A DNA stretch of 64,000 nt from Streptomyces chrestomyceticus JCM 4735 (GTDB taxonomy: Bacteria > Actinomycetota > Actinomycetes > Streptomycetales > Streptomycetaceae): assembly GCF_003865135.1 (NCBI RefSeq), contig NZ_BHZC01000001.1, positions 2,356,001 to 2,420,000 on the forward strand, read 5' to 3'. This document shows, in pieces, positions 16,884 to 25,625 of this stretch. Position 1 is the stretch's first letter. Each line of letters opens with the position of its first letter. The notes beneath the pieces are model-generated. The model had not been told where the DNA came from, searched no databases, and saw only the letters and a list, made by a program, of their open reading frames with translations. The translations under genes were made by a program, and so were the position numbers.

Positions 16884-17157
16884 GGGTTCCTCTTCTCTGG
16901 GCGTTCTCTGGCGGAGGCGGTGCGATCACCGTAGGAAGCGCCGAAAAGAGGTGTCAAAGAAAGGTGACGACATACGACGACATTGAGTCATCCGGCATGA
17001 ACAGGCCGCCGAGCGGGCAGGGCCCGGCCCATGATCCACCCCGCCGCTCCCGTACCGGGCCCCGGGTGCGCGCAAGATGCGATCAGCGGCCGGCCGCCAC
17101 ACGATGGGACCACGCAGGCGCTGCGGCGCACGCCCGGCAGGAAGGCGGACAACCGAC
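16884..17157. other. Intergenic region between divergent genes
   Basis: 274 bases between the glycosyltransferase start (-) and the 2OG oxygenase start (+). It should hold both promoters. I see no clear operator, RNA gene or coding frame. Confidence 0.5.
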
Positions 17158-17928
17158 GTGGAGCACATCGACGACCGCTCGGCGCCGTCCGGCACCGGCG
17201 GCGCGGCCGGGGCCGACTCCCCGGTCGAGGCCGCGCGCTCGTGCCTGACCCACTCCGCCGTCTGCCTGATGTCCCCGGCCTCGGTCCGGGCCCAGATGGG
17301 CGCGGACGACACGGCGTGGGCGCGCTTCGCCGCGCACTGGGACGACCTGGGCGAGGACCGGTACGCGGCCGAGCAGGGCACCCGCAGGCTGCGCCGGTAC
17401 GGCCAGTTCTCCCTCACCCCGGCCACCGGGGAACTCGTCCAGCTCTCCCATACGCCGTTCGTGCAGCCGAAGGACACCAACCCGCTGTACGAGACGGTGG
17501 ACCGGCACTTCGAGCCGCTGACCGACGCGTTCGTCGCCGACCCGCTGCTGCGGCCGCTGTTCACCCTGCTGGGGCAGGCGGCGGCCGCCCTGGACGACGC
17601 CGGGCGGTGGATCGTCAAGGTGCACCCCTTCCGGGTCGTCGCGACGGCCGACGACGTGGGCGACCCCACCCCGGAGGGCCGCCACAAGGACGGCGTCACG
17701 CTGGTGTCGTCGCTCCTCGTCAACCGTGACAACGCCACCGGCGGCCAGAGCAGCGTCTACACCCTCGACGGGCGGGAGCTGCTGTCCACGACCCTGTACC
17801 GGCCGGGCAGCCTGCTGCTGTCGGACGACCGGGACTCGCTGCACTGCGTCTCCCCGATCCGGCCGATGGACCGGTCGCGGCCCGCGTATCGCGACGTGCT
17901 GGTGACCACGCTCACCGCCGTGCGGTGA
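17158..17928 (+). CDS. 2-oxoglutarate/Fe(II) oxygenase of the amino-acid hydroxylase (PF10014, IDO/BsmA) type
   Basis: A 256-residue protein matching the family that includes the Bacillus L-isoleucine 4-hydroxylase. The metal triad is visible as GRHKDGV (His about 176, Asp about 178) and a distal His in LHCVSPI (about 229). Between them is LLVNRDNATGGQSSVY, a family hallmark, and Arg residues that could hold 2-oxoglutarate follow. The start is GTG 17158 with GAAGGCGG upstream; in-frame codons back to 17077 encode an Arg-rich tract unlike the family. The substrate is unknown, most likely a free amino acid. No amino-acid biosynthetic partner is adjacent. Confidence 0.82.
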   Translation: MEHIDDRSAPSGTGGAAGADSPVEAARSCLTHSAVCLMSPASVRAQMGADDTAWARFAAHWDDLGEDRYAAEQGTRRLRRYGQFSLTPATGELVQLSHTPFVQPKDTNPLYETVDRHFEPLTDAFVADPLLRPLFTLLGQAAAALDDAGRWIVKVHPFRVVATADDVGDPTPEGRHKDGVTLVSSLLVNRDNATGGQSSVYTLDGRELLSTTLYRPGSLLLSDDRDSLHCVSPIRPMDRSRPAYRDVLVTTLTAVR

Positions 17929-18009
17929 CGTCCGGGGCCCCGGGACCGCGACTTCCGTGGGCCGCTCGGCGTCCCGTCCCCGCGACTTTCGTCCGTCGTG
18001 AAATGAACG

Positions 18010-18696
18010 ATGCTTCCGGGGTACTCGTGGCCCGTGTTCTTCATCAAACCCCCCGGCGTGTACGCGCCCCAGGAAGACACCGGAATGCTGGCCGCGGCCC
18101 TCCGGCGTGAGACCCTGCGCCCGGGTGCCGAGGTGCTGGACGTGGGTGCGGGCAGCGGTGCCCTGGCGGTCGCCGCGGCCCGGCACGGGGCCGGGCGGGT
18201 CACCGCGACGGACGCGGCGTTCGCCGCCGTGCTCACCACCCGGCTGAACGCCTGGTTCGCCGGGCACGCGAGCCGGGTGCGCGCACACCGGGGCGATCTG
18301 CTGCGTCCCGTGGCCGGGCGCCACTTCGACCTGGTCATGGCGAACCCGCCGTACGTGCCCTGCCCGGCACCCGTACTGCCGCGCGGCGGCCGGGCGCGGG
18401 CGTGGGACGCCGGGCCGGACGGGCGCGCCGTACTGGACCGGCTGTGCGCGCAGGTACCGGCGCTGCTCGCCCCGGGCGGTGTGCTGCTGCTCGTGCACTC
18501 GCAGCTCTGCGCCCCCGACCGGACCGTGGACCTGCTGACGGGCGCCGGGCTGGAGACCTCGGTCACCGACCGGAGGTTCATCCCCTTCGGGCCCGTGATG
18601 CGGCAGCGCGCCCCGTGGCTGGAGGCCCAGGGGCTGATCGCCCCCGGCCAGGACAAGGAAGAGCTGGTGGTGGTCCGTGCGCAGCGACCCGAGTGA
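18010..18696 (+). CDS. Class I SAM-dependent methyltransferase, HemK/PrmC-like
   Basis: A 228-residue methyltransferase with the SAM-binding VLDVGAGSGALAV loop and the NPPYVP motif that marks N-methyltransferases acting on Gln/Asn or nucleobases (HemK2/PrmC branch). It lacks the N-terminal helical domain of true PrmC. The start is uncertain: ATG 18010 and GTG 18034 are both possible and neither has a strong ribosome site. Its last 20 bases overlap the CDGSH gene, and a diiron-type enzyme follows convergently, so the three form a compact module. Target unknown. Confidence 0.8.
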   Translation: MLPGYSWPVFFIKPPGVYAPQEDTGMLAAALRRETLRPGAEVLDVGAGSGALAVAAARHGAGRVTATDAAFAAVLTTRLNAWFAGHASRVRAHRGDLLRPVAGRHFDLVMANPPYVPCPAPVLPRGGRARAWDAGPDGRAVLDRLCAQVPALLAPGGVLLLVHSQLCAPDRTVDLLTGAGLETSVTDRRFIPFGPVMRQRAPWLEAQGLIAPGQDKEELVVVRAQRPE

Positions 18697-18979
18697 GCAG
18701 GAGCGGGAATCCGTACCGGAGCGGGCGGAAGGGGCGGAGCGGGCGCGCAAGGAAGCGCGCCGGGTCGTCCAGGACCCCGGTGGCCCGGTGCTCATCGAGG
18801 GCCCGGTCGAAGTGGAGGCGGACGACGGGACCGTGGCCCGTTCGGACCGCCCGTTCGTGGCGCTGTGCATGTGCCGCCGCAGCCGGACCTACCCGTGGTG
18901 CGACACCAGTCACCGAGGCCGCAAGCGTCCCCCGGCCGCGCGTACGGCCGGGGGCGCGTCAGAGCGCGGCGAACAGTGA
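18677..18979 (+). CDS. Small CDGSH-type iron-sulfur protein
   Basis: A 100-residue protein whose C-terminal part carries the CDGSH (mitoNEET) motif in the form C-M-C-R-R-S...Y-P-W-C-D-T-S-H, with the three Cys and one His that bind a [2Fe-2S] cluster. Thr replaces the usual Gly of CDGSH. The N-terminal half is highly charged (Glu/Arg). The GTG start lies inside the methyltransferase gene (20-base overlap), implying translational coupling. Its 3' end overlaps the convergent haem-oxygenase-like gene by 21 bases. A likely role is electron transfer or redox sensing for its neighbours. Confidence 0.87.
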   Translation: MRSDPSEQERESVPERAEGAERARKEARRVVQDPGGPVLIEGPVEVEADDGTVARSDRPFVALCMCRRSRTYPWCDTSHRGRKRPPAARTAGGASERGEQ

Positions 18980-19936
18980 GGACTCGCCCGCCTGCCAGGC
19001 GCTGAGCAGGTGCTCGCCCAGCCGGTCCTCCAGCAGTTCGGTGGCCCCGATGCCGAACGCGACGTCCGGCGCGAGCGCGGGCTCCTCCCGCAGCAGTCCC
19101 TTCACCACTTGGTGGCGCACCACCTGTTCGTGCACGGCGTCCGCCTCGACGTGCTCGGCGTAGAAGTGCACGGCCGCCGGTCCGGCCTCCAGCCGCTCCA
19201 GCGCCTGCGCGAGGCGGCGGGAACCGGGCGACGAGGTGATCTCCACCCAGGCGAAGTGGCCGATCAGGGCGCCCCGGTGCACCCGGTGCAGCCCGAAGAG
19301 CGACATCAGGTTGTTGACGGCGAGCATCTGCCGGCAGCAGACGCCCAGGTAGCGGCCGTACGTACGGTCCAGGCTGAGGTCGTCCATCAGGTCGCCGAAG
19401 AGCCGGGAGTGCACCCGCTCGGCGCGGCCCGCCCCGAACTCGTCGTACTCCACCGCCATCATCCCGGCCTTGGCCTGCCCCCACAGGCGCGGCACCACCC
19501 ACAGGTGGGGGTCGGCCTCCTTGAGGTGGTAGAGGGACCGCTGGGCCGCGTACTCCCGCAGGTGCCGGTACTCGCCCTGGTCCCGCAGGAAGTGCGAGAC
19601 GCCGTCCCCGTCCGCCGGCTCCACCAGCAGGTCGTCGAGCAGCGCGTCCACGTCCGCGCGCTCGGGGACGTCGGCGCGCAGCGCGTCGAGGAAGGCGCGC
19701 TCCAGGGCTGCCCGGAAGCGCAGCAGTTCCGGGTCCCACTCCCAGGTGTCGGGTACGGCGTCGAAGCCGCGGTAGTGCAGCTCGTAGCAGAGGGCGAGGG
19801 CGAGGTGCAGGTCGTCGCCGTACGGGTCCGACGCCGCCGCCGTACGGCTGTCCGGCAGCCGTACGGTACCGGGCGGCTGCTCCAGTGCGGCGACGACCGC
19901 CGCCGACAGGTCTCCGCGGGGCGGGGGGCGTTTCAC
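18959..19936 (-). CDS. Iron-containing redox enzyme, haem-oxygenase-like diiron family
   Basis: A 325-residue all-helical protein resembling the haem-oxygenase-like diiron oxidase/oxygenase superfamily, annotated in Streptomyces as iron-containing redox enzyme. Helices with spaced carboxylate/His ligands are visible (ELHYRGFD; MMAVEYDEFGAG; a distal HFYAEHVEADAVHEQVV segment). Members include SznF-, UndA- and BesC-like enzymes, so substrate cannot be guessed. The 3' end overlaps the CDGSH gene tail to tail, placing a possible electron donor beside it. The ATG start at 19936 has only a weak purine run before it. Confidence 0.8.
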   Translation of the reverse strand: MKRPPPRGDLSAAVVAALEQPPGTVRLPDSRTAAASDPYGDDLHLALALCYELHYRGFDAVPDTWEWDPELLRFRAALERAFLDALRADVPERADVDALLDDLLVEPADGDGVSHFLRDQGEYRHLREYAAQRSLYHLKEADPHLWVVPRLWGQAKAGMMAVEYDEFGAGRAERVHSRLFGDLMDDLSLDRTYGRYLGVCCRQMLAVNNLMSLFGLHRVHRGALIGHFAWVEITSSPGSRRLAQALERLEAGPAAVHFYAEHVEADAVHEQVVRHQVVKGLLREEPALAPDVAFGIGATELLEDRLGEHLLSAWQAGESSLFAAL

Positions 19937-20189
19937 GTCGCGGTCCTTCCGTTCACCCGTCCGGGGGACGGTGTGCCGTGTGGCTCACGGGTGCCCCCGG
20001 CGGTCTCGGGGAAACGCCGTGGCCTGGTGGTACGGGGTGGGCGGGGGCCGGGCGGGCGCCCGTCAGCCGGGGGGGCGACGGCCGGGCGGAAGGGGGGCTC
20101 AGTTGGTGTCCGACGGCCGGACGAGGTGTCGGCCGCGCCTGCGGTACGGTCCCGGCCCCGCGGCTCTCCCGGCTTCGGCCGCCCCGGCT

Positions 20190-21422
20190 TCACCTCCCGC
20201 CCCGGCTCCCCCTGCCTCCACGCATCCTTCCGGCCTCCGACTGCCGCACTTTCTCCGCGCTCTCCAAGTTCTCCGCGCTCTTCGGGGCGTCCGGTTCCGC
20301 GAAGTGGGTCAGCTCGTGCAGTAGCTGCTTCATCTCCACGAGCAGCTCGCCGCTCGCCGCGGCGGCCGGCGGGTCGCGCTGCTCACGGAAGTCGTCCGCG
20401 AGCCCGTCGTACAGCTCCTGCGCCCGCGCACGCGCCCGGCGGTAGCGCTCCCCCGCCTCCGCCCGCTCGTGGTCCGCGAGCAGGTCCTCCTCGGCCTGGC
20501 ACAGCGTCGCGGCCTCGTCCGCGAGATCCGCGTAACGCCGCAGGAACGCGGCGCCGGGCGCCGTCAGCCGTGCTTTCTCCCCTGCCGTGCCGGCCAGCGT
20601 GCGGGTGATGGCCTGGAGGTGGGCGACCGCCCGCTCCCACACCGCGTCCGCCTTCTCGGGCGGCGGCGGGTGCGGTCCGGTACGGCGCAGCCGGAAGCCG
20701 GGGTTGAAGCGGGAGCTCTCGGCGTTCCACTCGCGCGCGCTGGCCAGCGCCCGCAGCACCTGGCCGAGGCGGCATCCGCGATCGTGCCAGCCCGCCGCGT
20801 CCGTGGCGCTCCACTCCTCGTCACGCAGGCCCTCGGCCATGAGCCGCAGCAGTTCGGCGCTCTCCCGGGGCAGCCGCCGCAGTTGGTCGTGGACATTGCG
20901 CAGGTGCACCGGCGGGAGGATCAGCGCGTTGACGGTGATGCCGATGACCGCCCCGATCGCGGTCTCCATGAGCCGGTGCCCGACCTCGGTCAGCGAGTAG
21001 GCGCCGTAGGTGATGACGAACAGGGCGGTGGTCGCGCCGTAGATGCCCTGGGCGCCCAGTCTGCGGTGGGTGCCGACCAGCGTCATCACCGGCAGCACGA
21101 TGAGCATGGCGCCCAGCGTGCTGCCGTCCGTCGCGGCCATCGCCGCGGAGGCCAGCAGGGCGCCGAGCACGATCACCACGAGCTGTTGGAGTCCGGAGCG
21201 CAGCGAGCGGTACACGGTGGCGTCGACCAGCGCCAGCGCGGTCCACGGGGCCATCAGGGCCAGCGGCGCGTTCAGCCACCAGCCCGTCAGCGCCCAGGCC
21301 GTGACCGCGGCGCCGGCCGCTTTCAGCGACTGGACGACGGTGTCCCGCTCCGGCCCGGCCCCCGGACCGCGCCACGCACCGTGCGGCCGACCGCGGCCAC
21401 TTCCCACCACACCCACCGCCAC
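20190..21422 (-). CDS. FUSC-family (aromatic acid exporter-like) membrane protein
   Basis: A 410-residue protein with about five to six hydrophobic helices in residues 30-170 (VTAWALTGWWLNAPLALMAPW; ATALFVITYGAYSL; IGAVIGITVNALILPP), then a long helical charged cytoplasmic domain to the C-terminus. This matches half-length FUSC/ArAE efflux proteins. The first 25 residues are Gly/Arg-rich and may not be translated; an internal GTG near residue 29 is an alternative start. No partner genes are adjacent. Substrate unknown. Confidence 0.82.
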   Translation of the reverse strand: MAVGVVGSGRGRPHGAWRGPGAGPERDTVVQSLKAAGAAVTAWALTGWWLNAPLALMAPWTALALVDATVYRSLRSGLQQLVVIVLGALLASAAMAATDGSTLGAMLIVLPVMTLVGTHRRLGAQGIYGATTALFVITYGAYSLTEVGHRLMETAIGAVIGITVNALILPPVHLRNVHDQLRRLPRESAELLRLMAEGLRDEEWSATDAAGWHDRGCRLGQVLRALASAREWNAESSRFNPGFRLRRTGPHPPPPEKADAVWERAVAHLQAITRTLAGTAGEKARLTAPGAAFLRRYADLADEAATLCQAEEDLLADHERAEAGERYRRARARAQELYDGLADDFREQRDPPAAAASGELLVEMKQLLHELTHFAEPDAPKSAENLESAEKVRQSEAGRMRGGRGSRGGR

Positions 21423-21871
21423 CCGGCCGTGCCGCGCGCCTCCGCCAACTCCGCCTCCCGGCTCACTTTTCCGTGCGGGTCGGGTCCGCCGCGGTGACCG
21501 GGGGCCCGGCGCGCTGGGTACCCATGATCGTCCGGGCTAGTCGCGGCGGCGTCCCGCCCGCGTCCGGCCGCGTCCCCCCGGGGCGGACCGGCGCGGGCGT
21601 ACGGGCCGGGCCGGAGCCGGAGCAGCGGCGGGAGCCGAGCAGCGAAGGGCGCCGGATGCCGCCGGGCAGCCGCACTGCCTTCGAACACCCCTGCCGTTCC
21701 CTCTGCCGCACGGGTGATCCCGGGCACCCGTAGGGGTGGTCGCACCGACCACGGCGCTTCGCAACCGCCCATGCGCACCTTGACTGGATGCGCGCTTTTT
21801 CCCAGTCAGCCCCACCACCCCGTACTTCCCCTCCCCATCCTCCCCTCCTCCCCCATGGAAGCCTCACCTTG
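21423..21871. other. Intergenic region, no gene seen
   Basis: 449 bases between divergent genes. Open frames here have Arg/Pro/Gly-rich translations typical of shadow frames. It should hold the promoters for the FUSC gene and the small secreted peptide. No RNA gene or strong palindrome was seen. Confidence 0.5.
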
Positions 21872-22114
21872 ATGCGTATCCGTTCCGCAGTCGTCACAGC
21901 GCTCGCCGCGGCCGGCGCGGCCGCCCTCGCCCCGCAGCCCGCCGCCGCGAACTCGGCATCGAGCCCGACGATCTCCTCCCTCACCGAGTCCGAGGCCGTC
22001 GGGCTGCTGCGCATCCCGCTGAGCGAGTCCAACGTCGCGACGGTCCTGGGCTTCGCCGAGACGGCCGCCCGGCCGCTGAACATGGAGAAGGGCGCCTCGC
22101 TCACCGGGAAGTGA
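21872..22114 (+). CDS. Small secreted peptide, function unknown
   Basis: An 80-residue protein with a clear Sec signal (MRIRSAVVTALAAAGAAALA, likely cleavage after PAAA-N near residue 27). The mature part of about 53 residues has no Cys, is Ser/Thr/Glu-rich, and contains LTESEAVGLLRIPLSESNVA. The ATG at 21872 has GGAAG 10 bases upstream. Codons further upstream to 21788 are in frame but low quality. The next gene (145 bases downstream, same strand) encodes a 2OG/Fe(II) oxygenase, so the peptide could be its partner or merely its neighbour. I do not recognise a family. Confidence 0.7.
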   Translation: MRIRSAVVTALAAAGAAALAPQPAAANSASSPTISSLTESEAVGLLRIPLSESNVATVLGFAETAARPLNMEKGASLTGK

Positions 22115-22259
22115 CAGCGCGGGGCAGTCACCCCCAGGGCGCACGCACGTACGAGCCGCTGCGCGCGTGTGCGCCCCCGTCTGCGCCTGCCCGCCCCCTC
22201 GCCCCGACGGCACCGTGGAGTACAGAACCGGTACCCCGGACTCCGACGAGGAGAGCGAA

Positions 22260-22916
22260 GTGATCCACATCAGCGAGACGCTCATGCTGCAGACGGTCGA
22301 GGAGTTCCTCACCGCGGAGGAGATCTCCCGGCTGGTCAAGATCATGGACAGCGAGGCGGCCGGCTGGCAGCCCCGCCACCAGGCCGAGGTCCTCAAGGCC
22401 CCGGCCACCGCCCAGGAGGTCCTGGCCGACGCCACCCAGCGGGCACTGCCCGCGATCCGGCGCAGTATGCCGTCCATCGCCGGGTCCGGCCACTGGGGTT
22501 ACACCGAACTCGCCGTGGGCGAGAGCGTGCCCACCCACCTCGACGGGATCAGCAGCCCGCGGACGCCGCCCCGGCGCATCGGCCGGATCGGCGTGACGAT
22601 CGCGGACGCGGCGGAAGGCGGCCGGTTCTACATCGAGACCACGTCGGACTCCGCTCCCTGGACCGACACCCTGCTGGGCGCGGCCGACGGGTACGAGCCG
22701 GACACCCCGCTGACCCACAGCCTGCCGCACGGCCCCGCCGCCCACGAGGTCACCCCGCAGTGGCTGAGCGCGCCGCGCAAGAGCCGGTGGCTGACCGACG
22801 CCGGGCCGGGGGTGGCCGTCGCGTACGGCGCGCAGGTCATCCACGGCGTCACACCGGTGCTCCGCGGCCGGGTACGCAAGTTCGTCACCGACCTCGTGGA
22901 CACGGCGACGTCCTGA
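22260..22916 (+). CDS. 2-oxoglutarate/Fe(II) oxygenase, prolyl-4-hydroxylase-like fold
   Basis: A 218-residue protein with the facial triad and co-substrate ligand in order: HLD (His about 93, Asp about 95), a distal His in VIHGVTPV (about 195) and Arg in RGRVRKF (about 203-206). GRIGVTIADAAEGGRFYIET lies where the jelly-roll strand is expected. It is unrelated in detail to the PF10014-type oxygenase at 17158. The start is GTG 22260 with GAGGAGAG 4-6 bases upstream; ATG 22284 is an alternative. It follows a small secreted peptide gene and converges with the DUF2637 gene. Substrate unknown; P4H-like enzymes often act on peptides or peptidyl carriers. Confidence 0.72.
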   Translation: MIHISETLMLQTVEEFLTAEEISRLVKIMDSEAAGWQPRHQAEVLKAPATAQEVLADATQRALPAIRRSMPSIAGSGHWGYTELAVGESVPTHLDGISSPRTPPRRIGRIGVTIADAAEGGRFYIETTSDSAPWTDTLLGAADGYEPDTPLTHSLPHGPAAHEVTPQWLSAPRKSRWLTDAGPGVAVAYGAQVIHGVTPVLRGRVRKFVTDLVDTATS

Positions 22917-22975
22917 CGCAGTACGGCGGGCTCTCCCGACCTCCCCTCACCTCACCCACCCCCACCCCTCCGGCC

Positions 22976-24166
22976 TCACCCCGCGGAACGATGGCGGTGC
23001 TGGCCCCGGTTGCTCTGCGCGTGCCGTGCGGCGGGCGGCGGTGCGGTGGCGAGGTCGAGCTGGCGTACGAACTGGTGGAAGCAGAGCAGGACCGTCAGCG
23101 GCGGGAGACCCGCCACGGCGATACCCGCCGGTGACGGGTGCACCCGGGCGATGCAGAGCAGCGTGGCCACGGCGGCGAAGAAGATCACGACGGCCCAGGA
23201 GTGCAGCGTACGGCGCCGGTAGGCGCGGGCGCGCAGGATGGACAGCGTGGCCACGACCCAGGGGCCGTAGATCAGCAGGGGCCACAGCTCCGCGATGCCC
23301 GACGGCGCGACGCCGGCCGCGATCGCGCGCAGCGAGGGGTAGGAGGCCACCGCGCCCAGCCCGGCGACGGCGATCGCGATCACCGCCGTCATCAGGACGG
23401 ACGAGGCGCTGAGCAGGCGCCGCCAGGACCAGCCGACGGTCGCCGTGTCACGGTCCGCGTGGGCGCCGGAGACCGGTGCGGCACGGCCGGCCGGGTCCGC
23501 CGGGCCGAACGCGGTCTCCTCGGCGGGGAATTCGGCCGAGGCGGCGTGGAAGACCGCCTTCCCGGGGTGGTAGACGACGCCGTCAGGGTGGTGGGCGACG
23601 CGGTCGTCCGAGCGGTACGCGAAGTCGTCGTCCAAGTCTGAGCGGTACCCGATGGCATCGTCCGAGTCCATGCGGTACGCGATGTCGTCGGCGCCGAAGA
23701 CGGCCCCGGGAGGGCGGAACGCCCCTTCAAGGCCCGGGTAAGAACTCTCCGGGTGGAAAACGGACTCGGCGGTCGGGAACCCGAAATCGCCGACGGGGAA
23801 GCCGGAGTCGCCGGCCGGGAAGACAGACTCGGCGGTCGGGAACACCGGGTCACCGGCGGGGAACACGGTCTCGCCGCCCGGGAACACGGCCGCCGGACCT
23901 CCGCCGCCTGCCACCGGGGGCTGCTCGGCGGTGGTGTCCCACAGCTCCGCCAGCTCGTGGCCCAGTTCCTCCACGACGGCGGCGTCCCATCCGTCGTCGG
24001 CCATCTCCTGGCCCAGGTACCCGTCGCGCGGGTAGTGCGGGTGGTGCGGGTACGGAATGCCGCCGGAGAAGGCGACGGACTCCTCCGTGCTCTGGCGTGG
24101 CAACCGGTGCCGTCCGGTACCGGGAGGCACGGGGACCCGCGGGGTGTCGTTCACAACAGCTCTCAC
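22976..24166 (-). CDS. DUF2637 membrane protein with N-terminal Phe-Pro repeats
   Basis: A 396-residue protein. Residues about 245-375 match the actinobacterial DUF2637 family, with three to four membrane helices (SVLMTAVIAIAVAGLGAV; ELWPLLIYGPWVVATLSIL; AVVIFFAAVATLLCIARV; a last one near LPPLTVLLCFHQFVRQL). DUF2637 proteins are common on Streptomyces mobile elements and beside transfer genes; no role is established. The N-terminal 240 residues are acidic and disordered, with short repeats of VFPAGD/VFPTAES type followed by YRSD/YRMD repeats. The start is uncertain between ATG 24166 and the following GTG codons. A 64-residue gene lies 77 bases upstream, likely the same operon. Confidence 0.75.
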   Translation of the reverse strand: MRAVVNDTPRVPVPPGTGRHRLPRQSTEESVAFSGGIPYPHHPHYPRDGYLGQEMADDGWDAAVVEELGHELAELWDTTAEQPPVAGGGGPAAVFPGGETVFPAGDPVFPTAESVFPAGDSGFPVGDFGFPTAESVFHPESSYPGLEGAFRPPGAVFGADDIAYRMDSDDAIGYRSDLDDDFAYRSDDRVAHHPDGVVYHPGKAVFHAASAEFPAEETAFGPADPAGRAAPVSGAHADRDTATVGWSWRRLLSASSVLMTAVIAIAVAGLGAVASYPSLRAIAAGVAPSGIAELWPLLIYGPWVVATLSILRARAYRRRTLHSWAVVIFFAAVATLLCIARVHPSPAGIAVAGLPPLTVLLCFHQFVRQLDLATAPPPAARHAQSNRGQHRHRSAG

Positions 24167-24243
24167 AGGAATCGGTGGTGGCCGGTGGGGAAGGGGCCGG
24201 CCGACGCGCCGCCCGGCAGGGGCGGCGGGCGCCGGAGGGGCCG

Positions 24244-24438
24244 TTACCGGCCGTCCTTGATGCCGTCGAGGGCGGCCAGCAACTGTTCCAGCAGGTCGCC
24301 CGTGTATTCCAGCCGCACGCGCTGCCCGGGACGCAGCAGGTGGACGTCGGGGCGGACGTCGGGCGCGCTGCGGGGCACGGTCGAACTCAGCTTCCAGGAG
24401 CCGAGCTGTCGCGTGGGGGAAACGATCGTCTCAGTCAT
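24244..24438 (-). CDS. Small hypothetical protein
   Basis: A 64-residue soluble protein starting at ATG 24438 and reading in the same direction as the DUF2637 gene, 77 bases upstream of it. The sequence is compact (GSWKLSSTVPRS...GQRVRLEYTGDLLEQLLAAL) with beta-then-helix character and no signal or motif I recognise. The upstream 24440-24520 stretch is unusually AT-rich for this genome (AATTAAGATAACTAATTCC), probably the promoter. Codon use supports a real gene. Confidence 0.55.
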   Translation of the reverse strand: MTETIVSPTRQLGSWKLSSTVPRSAPDVRPDVHLLRPGQRVRLEYTGDLLEQLLAALDGIKDGR

Positions 24439-25084
24439 ATGTCGTCAACGAATGCGCCTCACAGCGGGTGACTGCGGCATACGGGCGAATGAGAATTAAG
24501 ATAACTAATTCCTCATAACGGTGCTTCGCCGAAGGAACCGGGAGCAGCCGCACCCGCACGAGTGGAACAGACCGGACACCGTACGGCGGCCCCATCGGAC
24601 CGTCCCTCCGAGGCGCGCCACTGACCAGCGAAAACACCATAAAGGGAGAGTCGCCACCAAACAGCTAAATTCCCCGGCAAACCCGACACTTTCCCCGCAT
24701 CGGCCCTACGGCCTTCACCGGACCGCCTCGCTTCCCGCACCTATCCGCCCATCAGTCCGCTCCCGCCAAGGGCGGGATGTTGCAGTGGAGACGGAAGATG
24801 TTGCCTGGCCGCCGAGCAGGCGCTCGCCCTCGACGGTGCCCCAGTGTGGATGATGCGGAAGTGACACACGTGGCGGCCATGCAGCGGTGCGGGGACAACC
24901 GGGGCGTCCGGGCAGGGGAACAGCGCCACCGAAGGGTTCATGATCTCGCCGAAGGTCCGCCGGACCGGCAGCAGGCGGTCTCCAACCCGGTGACGATGCC
25001 GAAGCTGTTCGCGACCGCCCAGCCGGGCCCGGAAGAGGTCCGGGTCGCTGTCCGGGGTGACGTGGCGTCCTCGATGCGGAAGGT
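24439..25084. other. Intergenic region with AT-rich promoter-like segment
   Basis: 646 bases without a credible gene. The first 90 bases are AT-rich and probably contain the promoter of the 64-residue gene. The rest borders a decayed regulator and carries only shadow frames. Confidence 0.5.
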
Positions 25085-25440
25085 CTCGCCTCTCACCAAC
25101 CCACCCCCGCAACACCCCCTCCGTATGCCGATCCACGGGAAAGAACAGCTCGATCGCCAGCTCCGAGAGCGTGACATCGGCCGGTGCGCCGAGCGTGGCA
25201 TTGCTGCTGAACATCGCCAGTTCCCCGTACGGAGTCCGGAACCGTATCGGCACCACCGCTTCACGAGGTCCGCGCTCCTGTGCCGGCGCCAGGGCCTCGT
25301 GCGCGGGCACCTCATAGGCATAGCCCGCGGCCATCAGCAGGCTGTTGCGTTCACGCAGCGGTACGTCCAGATAGTGGGCCAGGCGCAGCACCATCTTCTG
25401 GCTGGGCCGGGCGCGCCCGGTTTCCACACACGCCCCCACA
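25085..25440 (-). pseudogene. Remnant of XRE/MmyB-type transcriptional regulator
   Basis: On the minus strand a frame reads ETGRARPSQKMVLRLAHYLDV...RNSLLMAAGYAYEV, the second half of an XRE helix-turn-helix domain. It then jumps to VVPIRFRTPYGELAMFSSN...VTLSELAIELFFP, the C-terminal end of the MmyB-like ligand domain. About 100 residues that normally lie between them are missing, and no first helix or start codon is found: upstream the frame runs into the PIN gene's antisense strand. It is a pseudogene with a lost N-terminus and an internal deletion, although the frame itself remains open. Confidence 0.75.
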
Positions 25441-25625
25441 GACCAGCCATGACCTCGAAGGTCAAGCCTCCCGCACACGTACGCACAAACCCACCTCCCC
25501 CCGACCACGCCCCCACACCCCCTCCCTTCCACCAACCCCTCTCCACCACCCACCCGACCCGCTAAGGTCACCATCGAACACACCGCCAACAGGCTGCGTA
25601 AACAGCACAGTTGACAGGGGCGGCA

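Noticed and set aside
24495..24520. Iron box upstream of the 64-residue gene
   Set aside because: The AT-rich stretch has only weak dyad symmetry and does not follow the TTAGGnnnnnCTAA pattern seen at the two siderophore promoters.
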